In this document: piece by piece, positions 1-7,785 of the stretch
Layout of the letters: the number at the start of each line of letters is the position of its first letter
Position numbering within the stretch: the stretch's first letter is position 1
Assembly (NCBI GenBank): GCA_002353525.1
Contig: DEJV01000066.1
Span: 1-43,669, forward strand
DNA: 43,669 bases
Direction: 5' to 3'
Origin: Prevotella sp. UBA2739
GTDB taxonomy: Bacteria > Bacteroidota > Bacteroidia > Bacteroidales > Bacteroidaceae
Notes under the pieces: generated by a model
What the model was told of the DNA's origin: nothing
Databases searched by the model: none
What the model saw: only the letters and a program-made list of their open reading frames with translations
Made by a program: the position numbers and the translations under genes

Positions 1-176
1 ACGGTTTCTTCACAACAACAGTCCTGACAGACTATTGCTTTGGCCTTGGCGGTGTCATCATAGGCACGGCCATAGGTAGTTATGTTTTCAAGCACATTCC
101 CAATCAGGCCTTCCGATATGTTGTCTATGCTTATATTGGAGTAAGTGGAATGATTATCCTGCTAACAAACTGCTAA
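1..176 (+). CDS. TauE/SafE-like sulfite exporter family protein, C-terminal end (partial)
   Basis: An open frame runs in from the left edge (first full codon at 3) and stops at TAA 174-176, giving 58 residues. It is hydrophobic and glycine-rich, with the pattern FGLGGVIIGTAIGSYV followed by a short polar stretch and a final hydrophobic segment ending LLTNC. A Gly-rich membrane segment followed by a last helix with a GxxxIxxL-like pattern is typical of the end of TauE/SafE (DUF81) membrane transporters, which move sulfite, sulfoacetate or other organic anions. The family call is a recognition of pattern on a short fragment; another polytopic transporter is possible. Its end overlaps the end of the convergent minus-strand gene by 15 nt. 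Confidence 0.55.
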   Translation, partial: GFFTTTVLTDYCFGLGGVIIGTAIGSYVFKHIPNQAFRYVVYAYIGVSGMIILLTNC

Positions 177-431
177 CTCGCAGATAGGATCTTCTCTGAG
201 GATTTTGGGAGCGGACTTGCCTGCCAGCACCAGAATCTTCTTGCCATTCTTGGACAAGCCAAGCGTCTCTTTTGTCGCCGAGCGGCGGTAGATGTGCAAC
301 TGACGTGAGCGGACTACGGCAGTCAGTTCAGGGTCATCCTGCATGGCCGTCCATATAGGATGATAGATGCCATCCTCGTCAAACAGCTTCCGTTGCAGGT
401 GGGAGCATAGGTTGGTGGTGTCGATGGTCAT
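162..431 (-). CDS. small hypothetical protein
   Basis: An 89-residue soluble protein. The frame opens at 437 (MAMTID), but the second ATG at 431 (MTIDTTN) is the more conventional start. The middle reads ELTAVVRSRQLHIYRR and NGKKILVLAGKSAPKI, which I associate with small conserved Bacteroidales proteins of unknown function, though I cannot name the family. A stretch between IYRR and NGKK (about 10 residues) looks like an extra insertion relative to what I remember of such proteins. No signal peptide or membrane segment is visible. It converges on and overlaps the end of the transporter gene by 15 nt. Just upstream, 440-481 on the same strand encodes a stop-bounded orphan peptide, ENRDINDEFTVKF, that could be debris of a larger gene. 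Confidence 0.5.
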   Translation of the reverse strand: MTIDTTNLCSHLQRKLFDEDGIYHPIWTAMQDDPELTAVVRSRQLHIYRRSATKETLGLSKNGKKILVLAGKSAPKILREDPICELAVC

Positions 432-488
432 TGCCACAGGTCAGAACTTGACGGTAAATTCATCGTTGATGTCACGGTTCTCTTAAAA

Positions 489-1160
489 TCAATCGTTAAG
501 TTTCAATATTTTCTTGCAACTGTCTAACTCACCCTGCATGGCCTTGTCAATCTCTTGCAAGCTGAGCCGGACATTCTGCATACGCGAATAATAGACGTTG
601 AATTCTGGCAATTCGTGCAGGTAGCGCACGTAGTCGAAAATGGTGGCATTCATGTCGCCGTAGAAGTGCCTATAAACCAAGTCGGCAACAACGCGCTTCT
701 GATCGATAACTTGCGATGAAACAGACCTGTACTGGCGGGCATATCCATAGAAATCGTCAATATGGCCGATAAGTTCAACATTGCCGATGGTGTTCAGGAT
801 TTCTGTTTTATATACATCCATGCCGTTATCCACGTCAGCCTGTACATACTCTGAGATGGCTGTATTGATAAACGTGTTAGCCACGGATTCATCCACGCGG
901 TCAAGCGTATCGGCGAGGATGGCCAGATGCAGAATCATCGAAGTGGAGTCGATGGTGTCGTACAATGCTTGATATTCGTGCAGTTGCTGATGGGTGCGCC
1001 CCATCTTTTTTACGGTCTGCTCGGCAAGTAGTCGGGCAGTCTCTGCCTTTTTGGTGGCACCGACACAGTTGTTGATTCCAAAGGTGATGGCAATACCGCA
1101 GACTGCTGCCAGGAAACTGGACAGGAAGTTACGCAGCCAAGTGGTGGTTTCTTTCTTCAT
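489..1160 (-). CDS. membrane-anchored hypothetical protein
   Basis: A 223-residue protein with a single N-terminal membrane segment at about residues 10-30 (FLSSFLAAVCGIAITFGINN) and a long, mostly helical, charged remainder. Short cytoplasmic N terminus, one helix, then a probable periplasmic or cytoplasmic helical domain is the architecture of small Bacteroidetes signal-anchor proteins of unknown function, but I do not recognise a named family. It is probably monocistronic: a -7-like box TAACTTTG sits at 1217-1210 on the minus strand, about 50 nt before the ATG. No catalytic motif can be seen. Confidence 0.7.
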   Translation of the reverse strand: MKKETTTWLRNFLSSFLAAVCGIAITFGINNCVGATKKAETARLLAEQTVKKMGRTHQQLHEYQALYDTIDSTSMILHLAILADTLDRVDESVANTFINTAISEYVQADVDNGMDVYKTEILNTIGNVELIGHIDDFYGYARQYRSVSSQVIDQKRVVADLVYRHFYGDMNATIFDYVRYLHELPEFNVYYSRMQNVRLSLQEIDKAMQGELDSCKKILKLND

Positions 1161-1209
1161 ATCTCTGAAAATTGTTCTGTCGTGTTCTGAATTTAATCAA
1201 ATCAGTGGG

Positions 1210-1217
1210 CAAAGTTA
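1210..1217 (-). promoter_or_regulatory. -7 promoter box for the membrane-anchored hypothetical gene
   Basis: TAACTTTG on the minus strand matches the Bacteroidetes -7 consensus TAnnTTTG and lies 50 nt upstream of the ATG at 1160. No clear TTTG -33 element is seen at the expected spacing. Confidence 0.45.
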
Positions 1218-1345
1218 CTGATTATTGGTGGATTTCCGAAACTTTTGCTTCGACATTTATGATAGTTTATGTATTTCAGTAAACCAGAATTAGATAGAAT
1301 TGATATGTTCAAACCACCGACAGCGTGTTCCCTACGTGTTCCGTA

Positions 1346-1383
1346 TGAAAAGAAAAAGGAGTCAGATTTTCATCTAACTCCTT
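1346..1383 (-). terminator. rho-independent terminator after tRNA-Asn
   Basis: On the minus strand, AAGGAGTTAGAT pairs with ATCTGACTCCTT across a GAAA loop (1383-1356), with one central T/G position, and is followed directly by TTTTCTTTT. It begins 12 nt past the tRNA 3' end, so it should end the tRNA transcript. Confidence 0.75.
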
Positions 1384-1394
1384 GATTTTTCAGG

Positions 1395-1468
1395 CGCTTC
1401 AGGATGGGCTTGAACCAACGACCCCCTGATTAACAGTCAGGTGCTCTAACCAACTGAGCTACTGAAGC
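1395..1468 (-). tRNA. tRNA-Asn (GTT anticodon)
   Basis: The minus strand folds as a 74-nt tRNA. The acceptor stem is GCTTCAG/CTGAAGC with discriminator G; T8 A9 and the D arm read TAGCTCAGTTGG; the anticodon stem-loop CCTGACTGTTAATCAGG presents GTT; the T loop is TTCAAGC. The T stem GTTGG/CCATC has one T:T mismatch. The 3' CCA is not encoded (CCT follows the discriminator), so CCA must be added after transcription. A strong promoter lies just upstream and a terminator just downstream, so it is a stand-alone transcript. Confidence 0.95.
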
Positions 1469-1490
1469 GGGTTTTGCTGTTAAGCGGTTG

Positions 1491-1522
1491 CAAAAGTACG
1501 GTGTTTTTCTGAAACTACCAAA
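1491..1522 (-). promoter_or_regulatory. promoter of tRNA-Asn
   Basis: On the minus strand, TTTG (1522-1519) is followed after 20 nt by TACTTTTG (1498-1491), the textbook Bacteroidetes sigma-ABfr arrangement. It ends 22 nt before the tRNA 5' end. Confidence 0.75.
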
Positions 1523-1561
1523 CTTTTTCGCGAAAAAATTCATTTTTCAGTGAAAATAATG

Positions 1562-1569
1562 TATTTTTG
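1562..1569 (+). promoter_or_regulatory. -7 box for the S41 peptidase gene
   Basis: TATTTTTG matches TAnnTTTG and lies 24 nt before the ATG at 1594, which predicts a very short leader. No TTTG is seen 19-21 nt further upstream. It is divergent from the tRNA promoter, and the two boxes lie within about 80 nt. Confidence 0.45.
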
Positions 1570-1593
1570 TAGGCGAATAACGATAAATGACGT

Positions 1594-3261
1594 ATGAAGA
1601 GAAGACTTTTTGTGTGTTTCCTGCTGGTCATGGCTGCCTTTCCGGTGATGGCGCAGAAGGATCATCATTTTGAGGTTTCGAAGAACCTGGAGGTGTTTAA
1701 CACCATTTATAAGAACCTGGATATGCTGTATGTGGACACGCTGGACGCGTCGGAGACCATCGGCGCGGGCATTCAGGCCATGCTGAAGAGCCTGGACCCT
1801 TATACGGAGTATTACCCCGAGGAGAAGCTGCATGAGCTGAAGAGCATGTTTACAGGAAATATCTATGCGGGCATCGGCTCGACCATCCATTATAACCAGA
1901 AGATCAAGAATGTGTGCATCTACGAGCCGTACGAGGGGACGCCCTCGGCTGAGGCGGGCCTGAAGATGGGCGACGTGATACTGAGTGTGGACGACACGAC
2001 GATGGTCGGCAAGGATGTGAGCTACGTCAGTTCGCACTTGCGCGGTGAGGCCGGCACGAGCTTCGTGCTGAAGATTCGCCGTCCGAGCACGGGCAAGGTG
2101 ATGCAGATGAAGATTACGCGCCGGCAGATTCAGAACCCGGTGATTCCTTATTATGGTCTGCAGAAAGACAGCATTGGCTACATGATGCTGTCGGGATTCA
2201 CGGAGAACTGTTCGAGGGATGTGCGCCGTGCGTTCATCGACATGAAGCGGCAGGGCATGAAGGGCCTGGTGTTCGACCTGCGCGGCAACGGCGGCGGCTC
2301 GGAGCAGGAGGCGGTGTCGATTGTGAATATGTTTGTGCCGAAGGGCGAACTAATAGTGAGCAACCGCGGCAAGCTGAAAAAGACCAACCGCGACTATGTG
2401 ACGTCGGTGGAGCCGATAGACACGGTGATGCCCGTGGTGGTGCTGGTGAACGGCAATACGGCCAGCGCGAGCGAGATTACGAGCGGTGCGATGCAGGATT
2501 TGGACCGTGCGATAGTCTTAGGTACGCGCACGTATGGCAAGGGACTGGTGCAGACGGCTATCGACCTGCCTTATAATGGCAGCCTGAAGCTGACTTCGAA
2601 TAAGTATTATATCCCGAGCGGGCGTTGCATTCAGGCCATCAACTACCGTCACGGGAAAGGCGGCTACACGGAGCATATCCCCGACTCGCTGACTCGGGTG
2701 TTCTACACGCGGAACGGCCGTGAGGTGCGCGACGGAGGCGGCATCAAGCCCGACGTGGAGGTGCGCCCCGACTCGCTGGCCAACATTGCGTGGTATCTGC
2801 AGAACCCGTCGGTGAAAGACTCGTCGGACGTGCTGTTTAATTATGAGCTGGACTATTTCCTGAAGCACCCGACGGTGGCTAAGCCCTCGGAGTTTCATCT
2901 GACAGATGCCGACTATGCTGAGTTTAAGCAGCGGGTGATAGACAGCGGATTCAGCTACGACCCGGGCAGCGACAAAGCACTGAAGGCACTTATCGACGTG
3001 GCTAAATTTGAGGGCTACTATGAGGATGCCAAGCAAGAGTTCGAGCAGCTGGAAAAGAAACTGAAGCATAATCTTGACAAAGACCTTGACAAGCACAAGG
3101 ATGTGATCAGGGAAATGCTCGAGACCGACATCATTGCCTTCTATTACTATCAGCGCGGATCCATTGAGGTGGGATTGCGCTACGACAAGCAGTTTAAGGA
3201 GGCTTGCCGTCTGCTGCACAATGAGGCAGAGTACCGCCGTCTGCTGAGTCCGCAGAAATAA
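1594..3261 (+). CDS. S41 family C-terminal processing peptidase
   Basis: A 555-residue exported serine protease of the CtpA/Tsp type, which trims or degrades periplasmic proteins from their C termini. The signal peptide is MKRRLFVCFLLVMAAFPVMA, cleaved before Q21. A PDZ domain covers about residues 88-175 (the GDVILSVDD region). The S41 core follows: GYMMLSGF, the FDLRGNGGGS strand-loop and the catalytic dyad S291 (TASASEI) and K316 (TYGKGLVQ), 25 residues apart as in Tsp and D1 protease. The last ~170 residues are charged and helical (EQLEKKLKHNLDKDL), as in Bacteroidetes members. The start has a -7 box just upstream. No operon partner is certain: the GH53 gene follows after 64 nt. Confidence 0.93.
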   Translation: MKRRLFVCFLLVMAAFPVMAQKDHHFEVSKNLEVFNTIYKNLDMLYVDTLDASETIGAGIQAMLKSLDPYTEYYPEEKLHELKSMFTGNIYAGIGSTIHYNQKIKNVCIYEPYEGTPSAEAGLKMGDVILSVDDTTMVGKDVSYVSSHLRGEAGTSFVLKIRRPSTGKVMQMKITRRQIQNPVIPYYGLQKDSIGYMMLSGFTENCSRDVRRAFIDMKRQGMKGLVFDLRGNGGGSEQEAVSIVNMFVPKGELIVSNRGKLKKTNRDYVTSVEPIDTVMPVVVLVNGNTASASEITSGAMQDLDRAIVLGTRTYGKGLVQTAIDLPYNGSLKLTSNKYYIPSGRCIQAINYRHGKGGYTEHIPDSLTRVFYTRNGREVRDGGGIKPDVEVRPDSLANIAWYLQNPSVKDSSDVLFNYELDYFLKHPTVAKPSEFHLTDADYAEFKQRVIDSGFSYDPGSDKALKALIDVAKFEGYYEDAKQEFEQLEKKLKHNLDKDLDKHKDVIREMLETDIIAFYYYQRGSIEVGLRYDKQFKEACRLLHNEAEYRRLLSPQK

Positions 3262-3325
3262 TTTGTCAAGAAACTCTAGGCAAAAGTGTATAGGAAAGGA
3301 TAGTTTCTCATAAAGAATAACCGAC

Positions 3326-4348
3326 ATGAAGCACAAACTATTATCCATCATGCTTTTCTTGCTTGTGGCAACCGCTGCAAAGGCTCAGCATCGCGACACA
3401 TTCTGGTTGGGGGCAGACATCAGCGGCACTACCCAACTGGAGGCACACGGAGGGAAGCTGTATAATAAGAAAGGTGAGATACGTGAAAACACGGCCTTGA
3501 TGAAGGAGTTGGGGCTCAATGCAGTACGTCTGCGCGTGTGGGTCAATCCTCGTGGCGGATTTTGCAATATGCACGATGTGCTCGACATGGCTAAACGGGC
3601 CCGCTACTATGATATGGCCGTGATGATTGATTTCCACTATAGCGACTGGTGGGCAGACCCGGGCAAGCAGCCCATTCCCGCCACGTGGCAATACTACAGT
3701 TACGACGAGATGAAGCATGCGTTGGCCGAACACACGCGTGAGACGCTTCAGCTGCTGAAAGACCATGACATCGACGTGAAATGGGTGCAGGTGGGCAATG
3801 AGACCACTCATGGATTCTTGTGGCCCATGGGCCGTGCCGAGGAGCACATGGAACAGTATGCCGGTCTGACCGAGGCTGGCTATCAGGCCGTGAAGAGTGT
3901 CTATCCTCAGGCTGTGTGTATCGTGCATCTTGACGGTGGCTGTGACGCCAAACGCTATGATTTCATCTTTGACGGACTGAAACGCTATGGTGCCCACTGG
4001 GACATGATAGGGCTGAGCGTGTATCCTTATTGGGACATGCAGGCCAAACTGACGCACAGCGAGGACGAGACATTGCAGAAGGCAATAGACAATATCAACC
4101 GGATGCAGCAGAAATATGGCTGCGAGACGATGATTGTAGAGACGGGCGTATGGGTGAAAGAGCCAGATAAAGGCAAAATCTTCATGCAGAAACTCATCCG
4201 TGCCGCACGTGAGCAGACGGCCGGACGTTGCCGTGGCGTGTTCTATTGGGCACCCGAGCTGGAAGGACATTATCCGCTGGGAGCCTTCAACAACCATCGT
4301 CCCACGGCCATCATGGAGGCTTTCACCGAGGCGGGCGCCAGCCGCTAA
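3326..4348 (+). CDS. GH53 arabinogalactan endo-beta-1,4-galactanase
   Basis: A 340-residue secreted enzyme that cuts beta-1,4-galactan side chains of pectin (arabinogalactan type I). The signal peptide is MKHKLLSIMLFLLVATAAKA. The mature protein is a single (beta/alpha)8 GH53 domain: GADISGTTQLE opens it, AVRLRVWVNP and IDFHYSDWWADPGKQ are family signatures, E159 (VQVGNET) is the acid/base and E272 (VETGVW) the nucleophile. The length matches a stand-alone GH53 with no binding module. It lies 64 nt after the S41 gene and 119 nt before the next operon, so it may be cotranscribed with the protease or alone; no galactan PUL partners (SusCD) are adjacent. Confidence 0.93.
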   Translation: MKHKLLSIMLFLLVATAAKAQHRDTFWLGADISGTTQLEAHGGKLYNKKGEIRENTALMKELGLNAVRLRVWVNPRGGFCNMHDVLDMAKRARYYDMAVMIDFHYSDWWADPGKQPIPATWQYYSYDEMKHALAEHTRETLQLLKDHDIDVKWVQVGNETTHGFLWPMGRAEEHMEQYAGLTEAGYQAVKSVYPQAVCIVHLDGGCDAKRYDFIFDGLKRYGAHWDMIGLSVYPYWDMQAKLTHSEDETLQKAIDNINRMQQKYGCETMIVETGVWVKEPDKGKIFMQKLIRAAREQTAGRCRGVFYWAPELEGHYPLGAFNNHRPTAIMEAFTEAGASR

Positions 4349-4393
4349 TCAGGAGCGCAGACCATAAGGAGCATCACTTTTTCTTCGAATCGC

Positions 4394-4424
4394 TTTGCCT
4401 TGTCGGAAAAAAAGCGTAACTTTG
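4394..4424 (+). promoter_or_regulatory. promoter of the UbiA-HAD-GtrA operon
   Basis: TTTG (4394-4397) and TAACTTTG (4417-4424) are separated by 19 nt, the expected Bacteroidetes spacing. Transcription would begin near 4431, leaving about 37 nt of leader before the ATG at 4468. Confidence 0.7.
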
Positions 4425-4467
4425 CGAGATAATCAACAAAGCAGTTTTGTTGCCCGAGGAAAGAATC

Positions 4468-5346
4468 ATGAAAAATCTGTTTCGACTGATACGCCCCAAA
4501 CAGTGGCTTAAGAATGTGTTTGTGCTGGTGCCCATCTTCTTCAGTGGTCACCTGATGGATGCCGATTGCCTGTATGCGGGCATTGTCACGTTTGTGGCTT
4601 TCTCGATGATTGCCTCGTCGGTATATTGTTTTAACGACATTATCGACGTGGAGGCCGACCGCCGTCATCCCGTGAAGTGCAACCGTCCGATAGCCTCGGG
4701 AGCCATCTCGCTGAGGCAGGCCTACGGACTGATGGCACTGATGCTGCTGCTGTCGATGGCCTCGCTGCTGTTGCTGCAGGCCAACTATTGGAAAGTGCTG
4801 CTGGTGATACTAGGCTATTATGTGCTGAATCTGGCCTATTGTGCCGAGCTCAAGCAGCATGCCATTGTCGACGTGTGCATCATTGCCTTCGGGTTTGTGC
4901 TGCGCCTGTTGGCCGGTGGTTTTGCCACGGGCATTGTGCTGAGCCGCTGGATTGTGCTGATGACTTTCCTCATCACGCTGTTCATGTCGTTTGGCAAGCG
5001 CCGCGATGACGTCATCCGTATGAACGACACGGGCGAGGCGCCGCGCAAGAACACCATCCGCTACAATCTGGCCTTTATCGACCAGGCCATAACCATCACC
5101 GCCTCGGTGACGCTGGTGTGCTATATCATGTATACGGTTTCGCCCGAGGTTATCTCGCAGTTGCATACCCCTTATCTCTATCTGACCACCGTCTTTGTGT
5201 TGCTGGGACTGTTGCGCTACATTCAGCTGACGGTAGTCGACAAACGAAGCGGCGACCCCACGAAAATCATGTTCCGCGACCGATTCATCCAGGTTGACGT
5301 GCTGTTGTGGGCATTGTCGTTCTTAATCATGATTTATGTGCTATAA
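4468..5346 (+). CDS. UbiA-family polyprenyl-phosphate phosphoribosyltransferase-like protein
   Basis: A 292-residue polytopic membrane protein of the UbiA superfamily. The signature NDIIDVEADRRHP (N56, D57, D60, D64) is the Mg-pyrophosphate-binding NDxxDxxxD motif, and the start MKNLFRLIRPKQWLKN with IRPKQWxKN is characteristic of decaprenyl-phosphate phosphoribosyltransferases, which join PRPP to polyprenyl phosphate to give polyprenylphosphoryl-5-phosphoribose. About eight or nine membrane helices are visible. I chose ATG 4468, preceded by GAGGAAAG, over the upstream TTG at 4447. It is first in an operon with a phosphatase, a GtrA protein and two membrane proteins, which is what that pathway needs. 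Homogentisate or protohaem-type UbiA activity is less likely given the start motif and neighbours. Confidence 0.85.
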   Translation: MKNLFRLIRPKQWLKNVFVLVPIFFSGHLMDADCLYAGIVTFVAFSMIASSVYCFNDIIDVEADRRHPVKCNRPIASGAISLRQAYGLMALMLLLSMASLLLLQANYWKVLLVILGYYVLNLAYCAELKQHAIVDVCIIAFGFVLRLLAGGFATGIVLSRWIVLMTFLITLFMSFGKRRDDVIRMNDTGEAPRKNTIRYNLAFIDQAITITASVTLVCYIMYTVSPEVISQLHTPYLYLTTVFVLLGLLRYIQLTVVDKRSGDPTKIMFRDRFIQVDVLLWALSFLIMIYVL

Positions 5347-5923
5347 AGTCTATGCTTTCGATTTCGACGGAACGCTGACCACTCGCGACACCTTGCTTGC
5401 GTTCATCCGTTATGCAAAGGGCGACTGGCGTTTCCTGCTGGGCATGGCACGCTATGTGCCGCTGCTGGTGCTGATGAAGTTGGGAGCTTACCCCAACTGG
5501 CGGGCCAAGCAGCGGGTGTTCAACCACTTCTTCGGAGGCATGACCCTCACCGATTTCGATGCTCTCTGCCAGCGGTTTGCCGCCGACAACCGCCATCTGC
5601 TGCGGCCGCAGGGACTGGCCACTATGCAGCAGGCACGAGCCGAGGGAGCGCGGCTGGTGGTGGTGAGCGCGAGCATTGACAACTGGGTGCGCCCGTTTTT
5701 CGAGACCGATGTAGAGGTGCTGGGCACGCAGGTAGAGGTGGCCGACGGGCGGCTGACGGGGCGTTTCCTGACGCGCAATTGTTATGGTGAGGAGAAAGTG
5801 AGACGCATCAGCGAGCACTATCCCCACCGCGAGGAGTACAAACTGATAGCCTTTGGCGACAGCCGGGGCGACAAAGAACTGTTGGAATATGCTGATGAGA
5901 GCCATTATCGACCGTTTAGATGA
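5336..5923 (+). CDS. HAD-IB family phosphatase
   Basis: A 195-residue haloacid dehalogenase-like hydrolase. Motif I is DFDGTLT (nucleophile D9, acid D11), motif II is the VVVSAS strand near residue 105, and motif IV is GDSRGDKELL near the C terminus. The helical cap after motif I (DTLLAFIRYAKGDWRF) is of the SerB/HAD-IB type. It starts inside the end of the UbiA gene (11-nt overlap), so it is translationally coupled to it. The likely role, from context, is to remove the 5-phosphate from polyprenylphosphoryl-5-phosphoribose. The protein is soluble; phosphoserine phosphatase activity cannot be excluded from sequence alone. Confidence 0.85.
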   Translation: MCYKVYAFDFDGTLTTRDTLLAFIRYAKGDWRFLLGMARYVPLLVLMKLGAYPNWRAKQRVFNHFFGGMTLTDFDALCQRFAADNRHLLRPQGLATMQQARAEGARLVVVSASIDNWVRPFFETDVEVLGTQVEVADGRLTGRFLTRNCYGEEKVRRISEHYPHREEYKLIAFGDSRGDKELLEYADESHYRPFR

Positions 5924-6305
5924 GCACCGCCGCGAGCAGTTGGGCGAGGTGATACGCTTTGGCGTGGTGGGTGTGCTGGCCACATTCATCCAGTATGCCG
6001 TCTATTGGGTGCTCATTCGCTGGCTGAATCCCTCGGTATCGATGACCATTGGCTATGTGGTCAGTTTTGCATTCAACTTTCTGGCATCCACACGCTACAC
6101 CTTCCGGGTGAAGGCCAGTGCCCGTCGTGGCGCAGGCTTTGCGCTCTCGCACGGTGTGAACTACCTGTTGCAGATGGTTACCCTGAATCTGTTTTTGTGG
6201 CTGGGCATCAGCAAGCAGTGGGCGCCCATCCCGATGTTCTGCGTGTGCGTGCCCGTGAATTTCCTGTTGGTGAGATTTTTCATGAAAGGAAAAGGTGCAA
6301 AGTGA
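5889..6305 (+). CDS. GtrA family membrane protein (putative lipid-linked sugar flippase)
   Basis: A 138-residue protein with four membrane helices and the GtrA signature: an N-terminal EVIRFGVVGVLATFIQYAVY, then YVVSFAFNFLASTRYTFR (the conserved N-F...S..Y.F element). GtrA proteins are thought to help translocate polyprenyl-phosphate-linked sugars; mycobacterial Rv3789 belongs to this family and sits in the arabinan pathway. I place the start at 5889 (MLMRAI) or 5895 (MRAI), both inside the end of the HAD gene, rather than at 5853. The TGA stop lies inside a 7-nt tandem repeat array (6301-6335). Confidence 0.88.
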   Translation: MLMRAIIDRLDEHRREQLGEVIRFGVVGVLATFIQYAVYWVLIRWLNPSVSMTIGYVVSFAFNFLASTRYTFRVKASARRGAGFALSHGVNYLLQMVTLNLFLWLGISKQWAPIPMFCVCVPVNFLLVRFFMKGKGAK

Positions 6306-6335
6306 GAAGTGACAAGTGAGAAGAGACAAGTGACA
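6301..6335 (+). repeat. heptanucleotide tandem array, five units of AGTGACA type
   Basis: Five consecutive 7-mers: agtgaga, agtgaca, agtgaga, agagaca, agtgaca. The array begins within the last two codons of the GtrA gene and supplies its stop codon, then fills the spacer before the next start codon at 6349. Confidence 0.85.
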
Positions 6336-6348
6336 AATAAAGACAACG

Positions 6349-7785
6349 ATGAAGAAGATAAGACAAATATTCGGCATTCGGCATGAGGAGCGCTGGGTGG
6401 CACTGGCCATCCTGCTGTTGCTTGTGGCGCTGAACGCCATGGTGATAGCCCGATACTACGACCTGTTCACCCCCTTGCGCGCGAGCTACTGGCCCACGTT
6501 TGTGAAGAATTTCTACATCTCGGGCTTCGACCCCATCACCTACGATGTGGTCAGCGAGTGGTCGGCCAAATATAATGTCTACCGTCATCCGTTGCTGGCC
6601 TTCTTCATGTTCATTCCTTATTTGGTCAATCAGGGCCTCATGTGGCTTACGGGCATCAACTGTGCCGTGTTTGTGGTGGCAGCGATGCTGGTGGTGAGTG
6701 CTTTCTATTCGTTTCTCTTCCTTCGCCGTATCTGTTGCGATGTGGTGGGTGTGTCCAACACCGATGCGTCGCTGCTGTCGTTTTTCTTCTTCTCGTTTGC
6801 CTATGTCATGATATCGGCTTCCGTGCCCGACCACTTCATCATGTCGATGATGATGCTGTTGCTGGCCTTGTGGCTGTCGGGGCGTAAGATGGTGAGTGGC
6901 AGGCAGATGACCATCTGGCAGACCGTTGTGCTGTTTGTCATGACGGCCGGCATCTCGCTCAACAATGGTGTGAAGATATTCCTCTCGGCCCTGTTTGCCA
7001 ACGGCCGTCGCTTTTTCCGACCCAAATACCTGGCATTTGCCGTGCTCATTCCGGCGGCGCTGATGTGGCTTTTTGCCCGTTGGGAGTATAAAGTGTATGT
7101 GTGGCCGCAGGAGAAGGCACGCAAAGAGCTGAAGGCCAAGCGCAATGCCGAGAAGAAAGCGCGCGACTATCAGGCGCTGGCCGACTCGATGGGCAGTGGC
7201 AACAAGGCGCGGCTCGACTCGGTTTTCAAGGTGCAGCAGAACCGGAAGATGTGGGCCAAATATCGTGCCGACCACAAGCAGCCGTGGAACATGCATGCCG
7301 GCAAGCCCATCAGCAAGGGCGAGTTCATGCGGTGGACCGACATCTCGACGCCCCGTTGGGACAGTATGGTGGAGAATTGGTTTGGCGAGAGTCTGCAGCT
7401 GCACCGGCAGAATCTGCTGGAAGACACGCTGCGCAGCCGCCCCGTCATCATCCGCTATCAGTGGGTGGTGAGCTATGTGGTCGAGGCTCTCGTGGTGCTG
7501 TTGTTTGTGTTGGGCATTGTGGCAGGCTGGCGCAAGCGGTTCTTGTGGCTGGTCATGTCGTATTTCGGTTTCGACCTGCTGCTGCATGTGGGACTGGGAT
7601 TCGGCCTGAACGAAGTTTACATCATGACGGCCCACTGGGCATTTGCCATCCCCATAGCCACGGCATATTTGCTCAAGGGACTGCGAAAGGACTATTTGAA
7701 ATATGTGAGAGCACTCCTCTTGGTATTGACAGTTTATTTGTTGGTTTATAACGTATGTTTGTTCGGTCGTTACTTGCTGGGTTGA
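6349..7785 (+). CDS. polytopic membrane protein, putative GT-C-like glycosyltransferase (DUF6080-like), copy 1
   Basis: A 478-residue integral membrane protein with about ten helices. The first large loop carries ISGFDPITYDVVSEW (D61) and YNVYRHPLL, shared almost exactly with the next gene; a conserved acidic residue in the first outside loop is how GT-C glycosyltransferases bind their lipid donor. I believe the family is DUF6080, a Bacteroidales membrane family of unknown function, but cannot confirm it. A charged soluble insert of about 70 residues (roughly 250-320, Lys/Arg/Glu-rich) is absent from the paralogue. NWFGESLQLHR and a C-terminal NEVYIMTAHWAFAIPIA are also shared. From its operon I infer that it transfers a lipid-linked pentose or another sugar to a surface glycan. 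Confidence 0.7.
   Translation: MKKIRQIFGIRHEERWVALAILLLLVALNAMVIARYYDLFTPLRASYWPTFVKNFYISGFDPITYDVVSEWSAKYNVYRHPLLAFFMFIPYLVNQGLMWLTGINCAVFVVAAMLVVSAFYSFLFLRRICCDVVGVSNTDASLLSFFFFSFAYVMISASVPDHFIMSMMMLLLALWLSGRKMVSGRQMTIWQTVVLFVMTAGISLNNGVKIFLSALFANGRRFFRPKYLAFAVLIPAALMWLFARWEYKVYVWPQEKARKELKAKRNAEKKARDYQALADSMGSGNKARLDSVFKVQQNRKMWAKYRADHKQPWNMHAGKPISKGEFMRWTDISTPRWDSMVENWFGESLQLHRQNLLEDTLRSRPVIIRYQWVVSYVVEALVVLLFVLGIVAGWRKRFLWLVMSYFGFDLLLHVGLGFGLNEVYIMTAHWAFAIPIATAYLLKGLRKDYLKYVRALLLVLTVYLLVYNVCLFGRYLLG

Noticed and set aside
6280..7635. 451-codon minus-strand open frame opposite the membrane protein gene
   Set aside because: It is Gln/His-rich with no fold-like pattern, and lies entirely opposite a well-supported gene; it is a shadow caused by codon bias.
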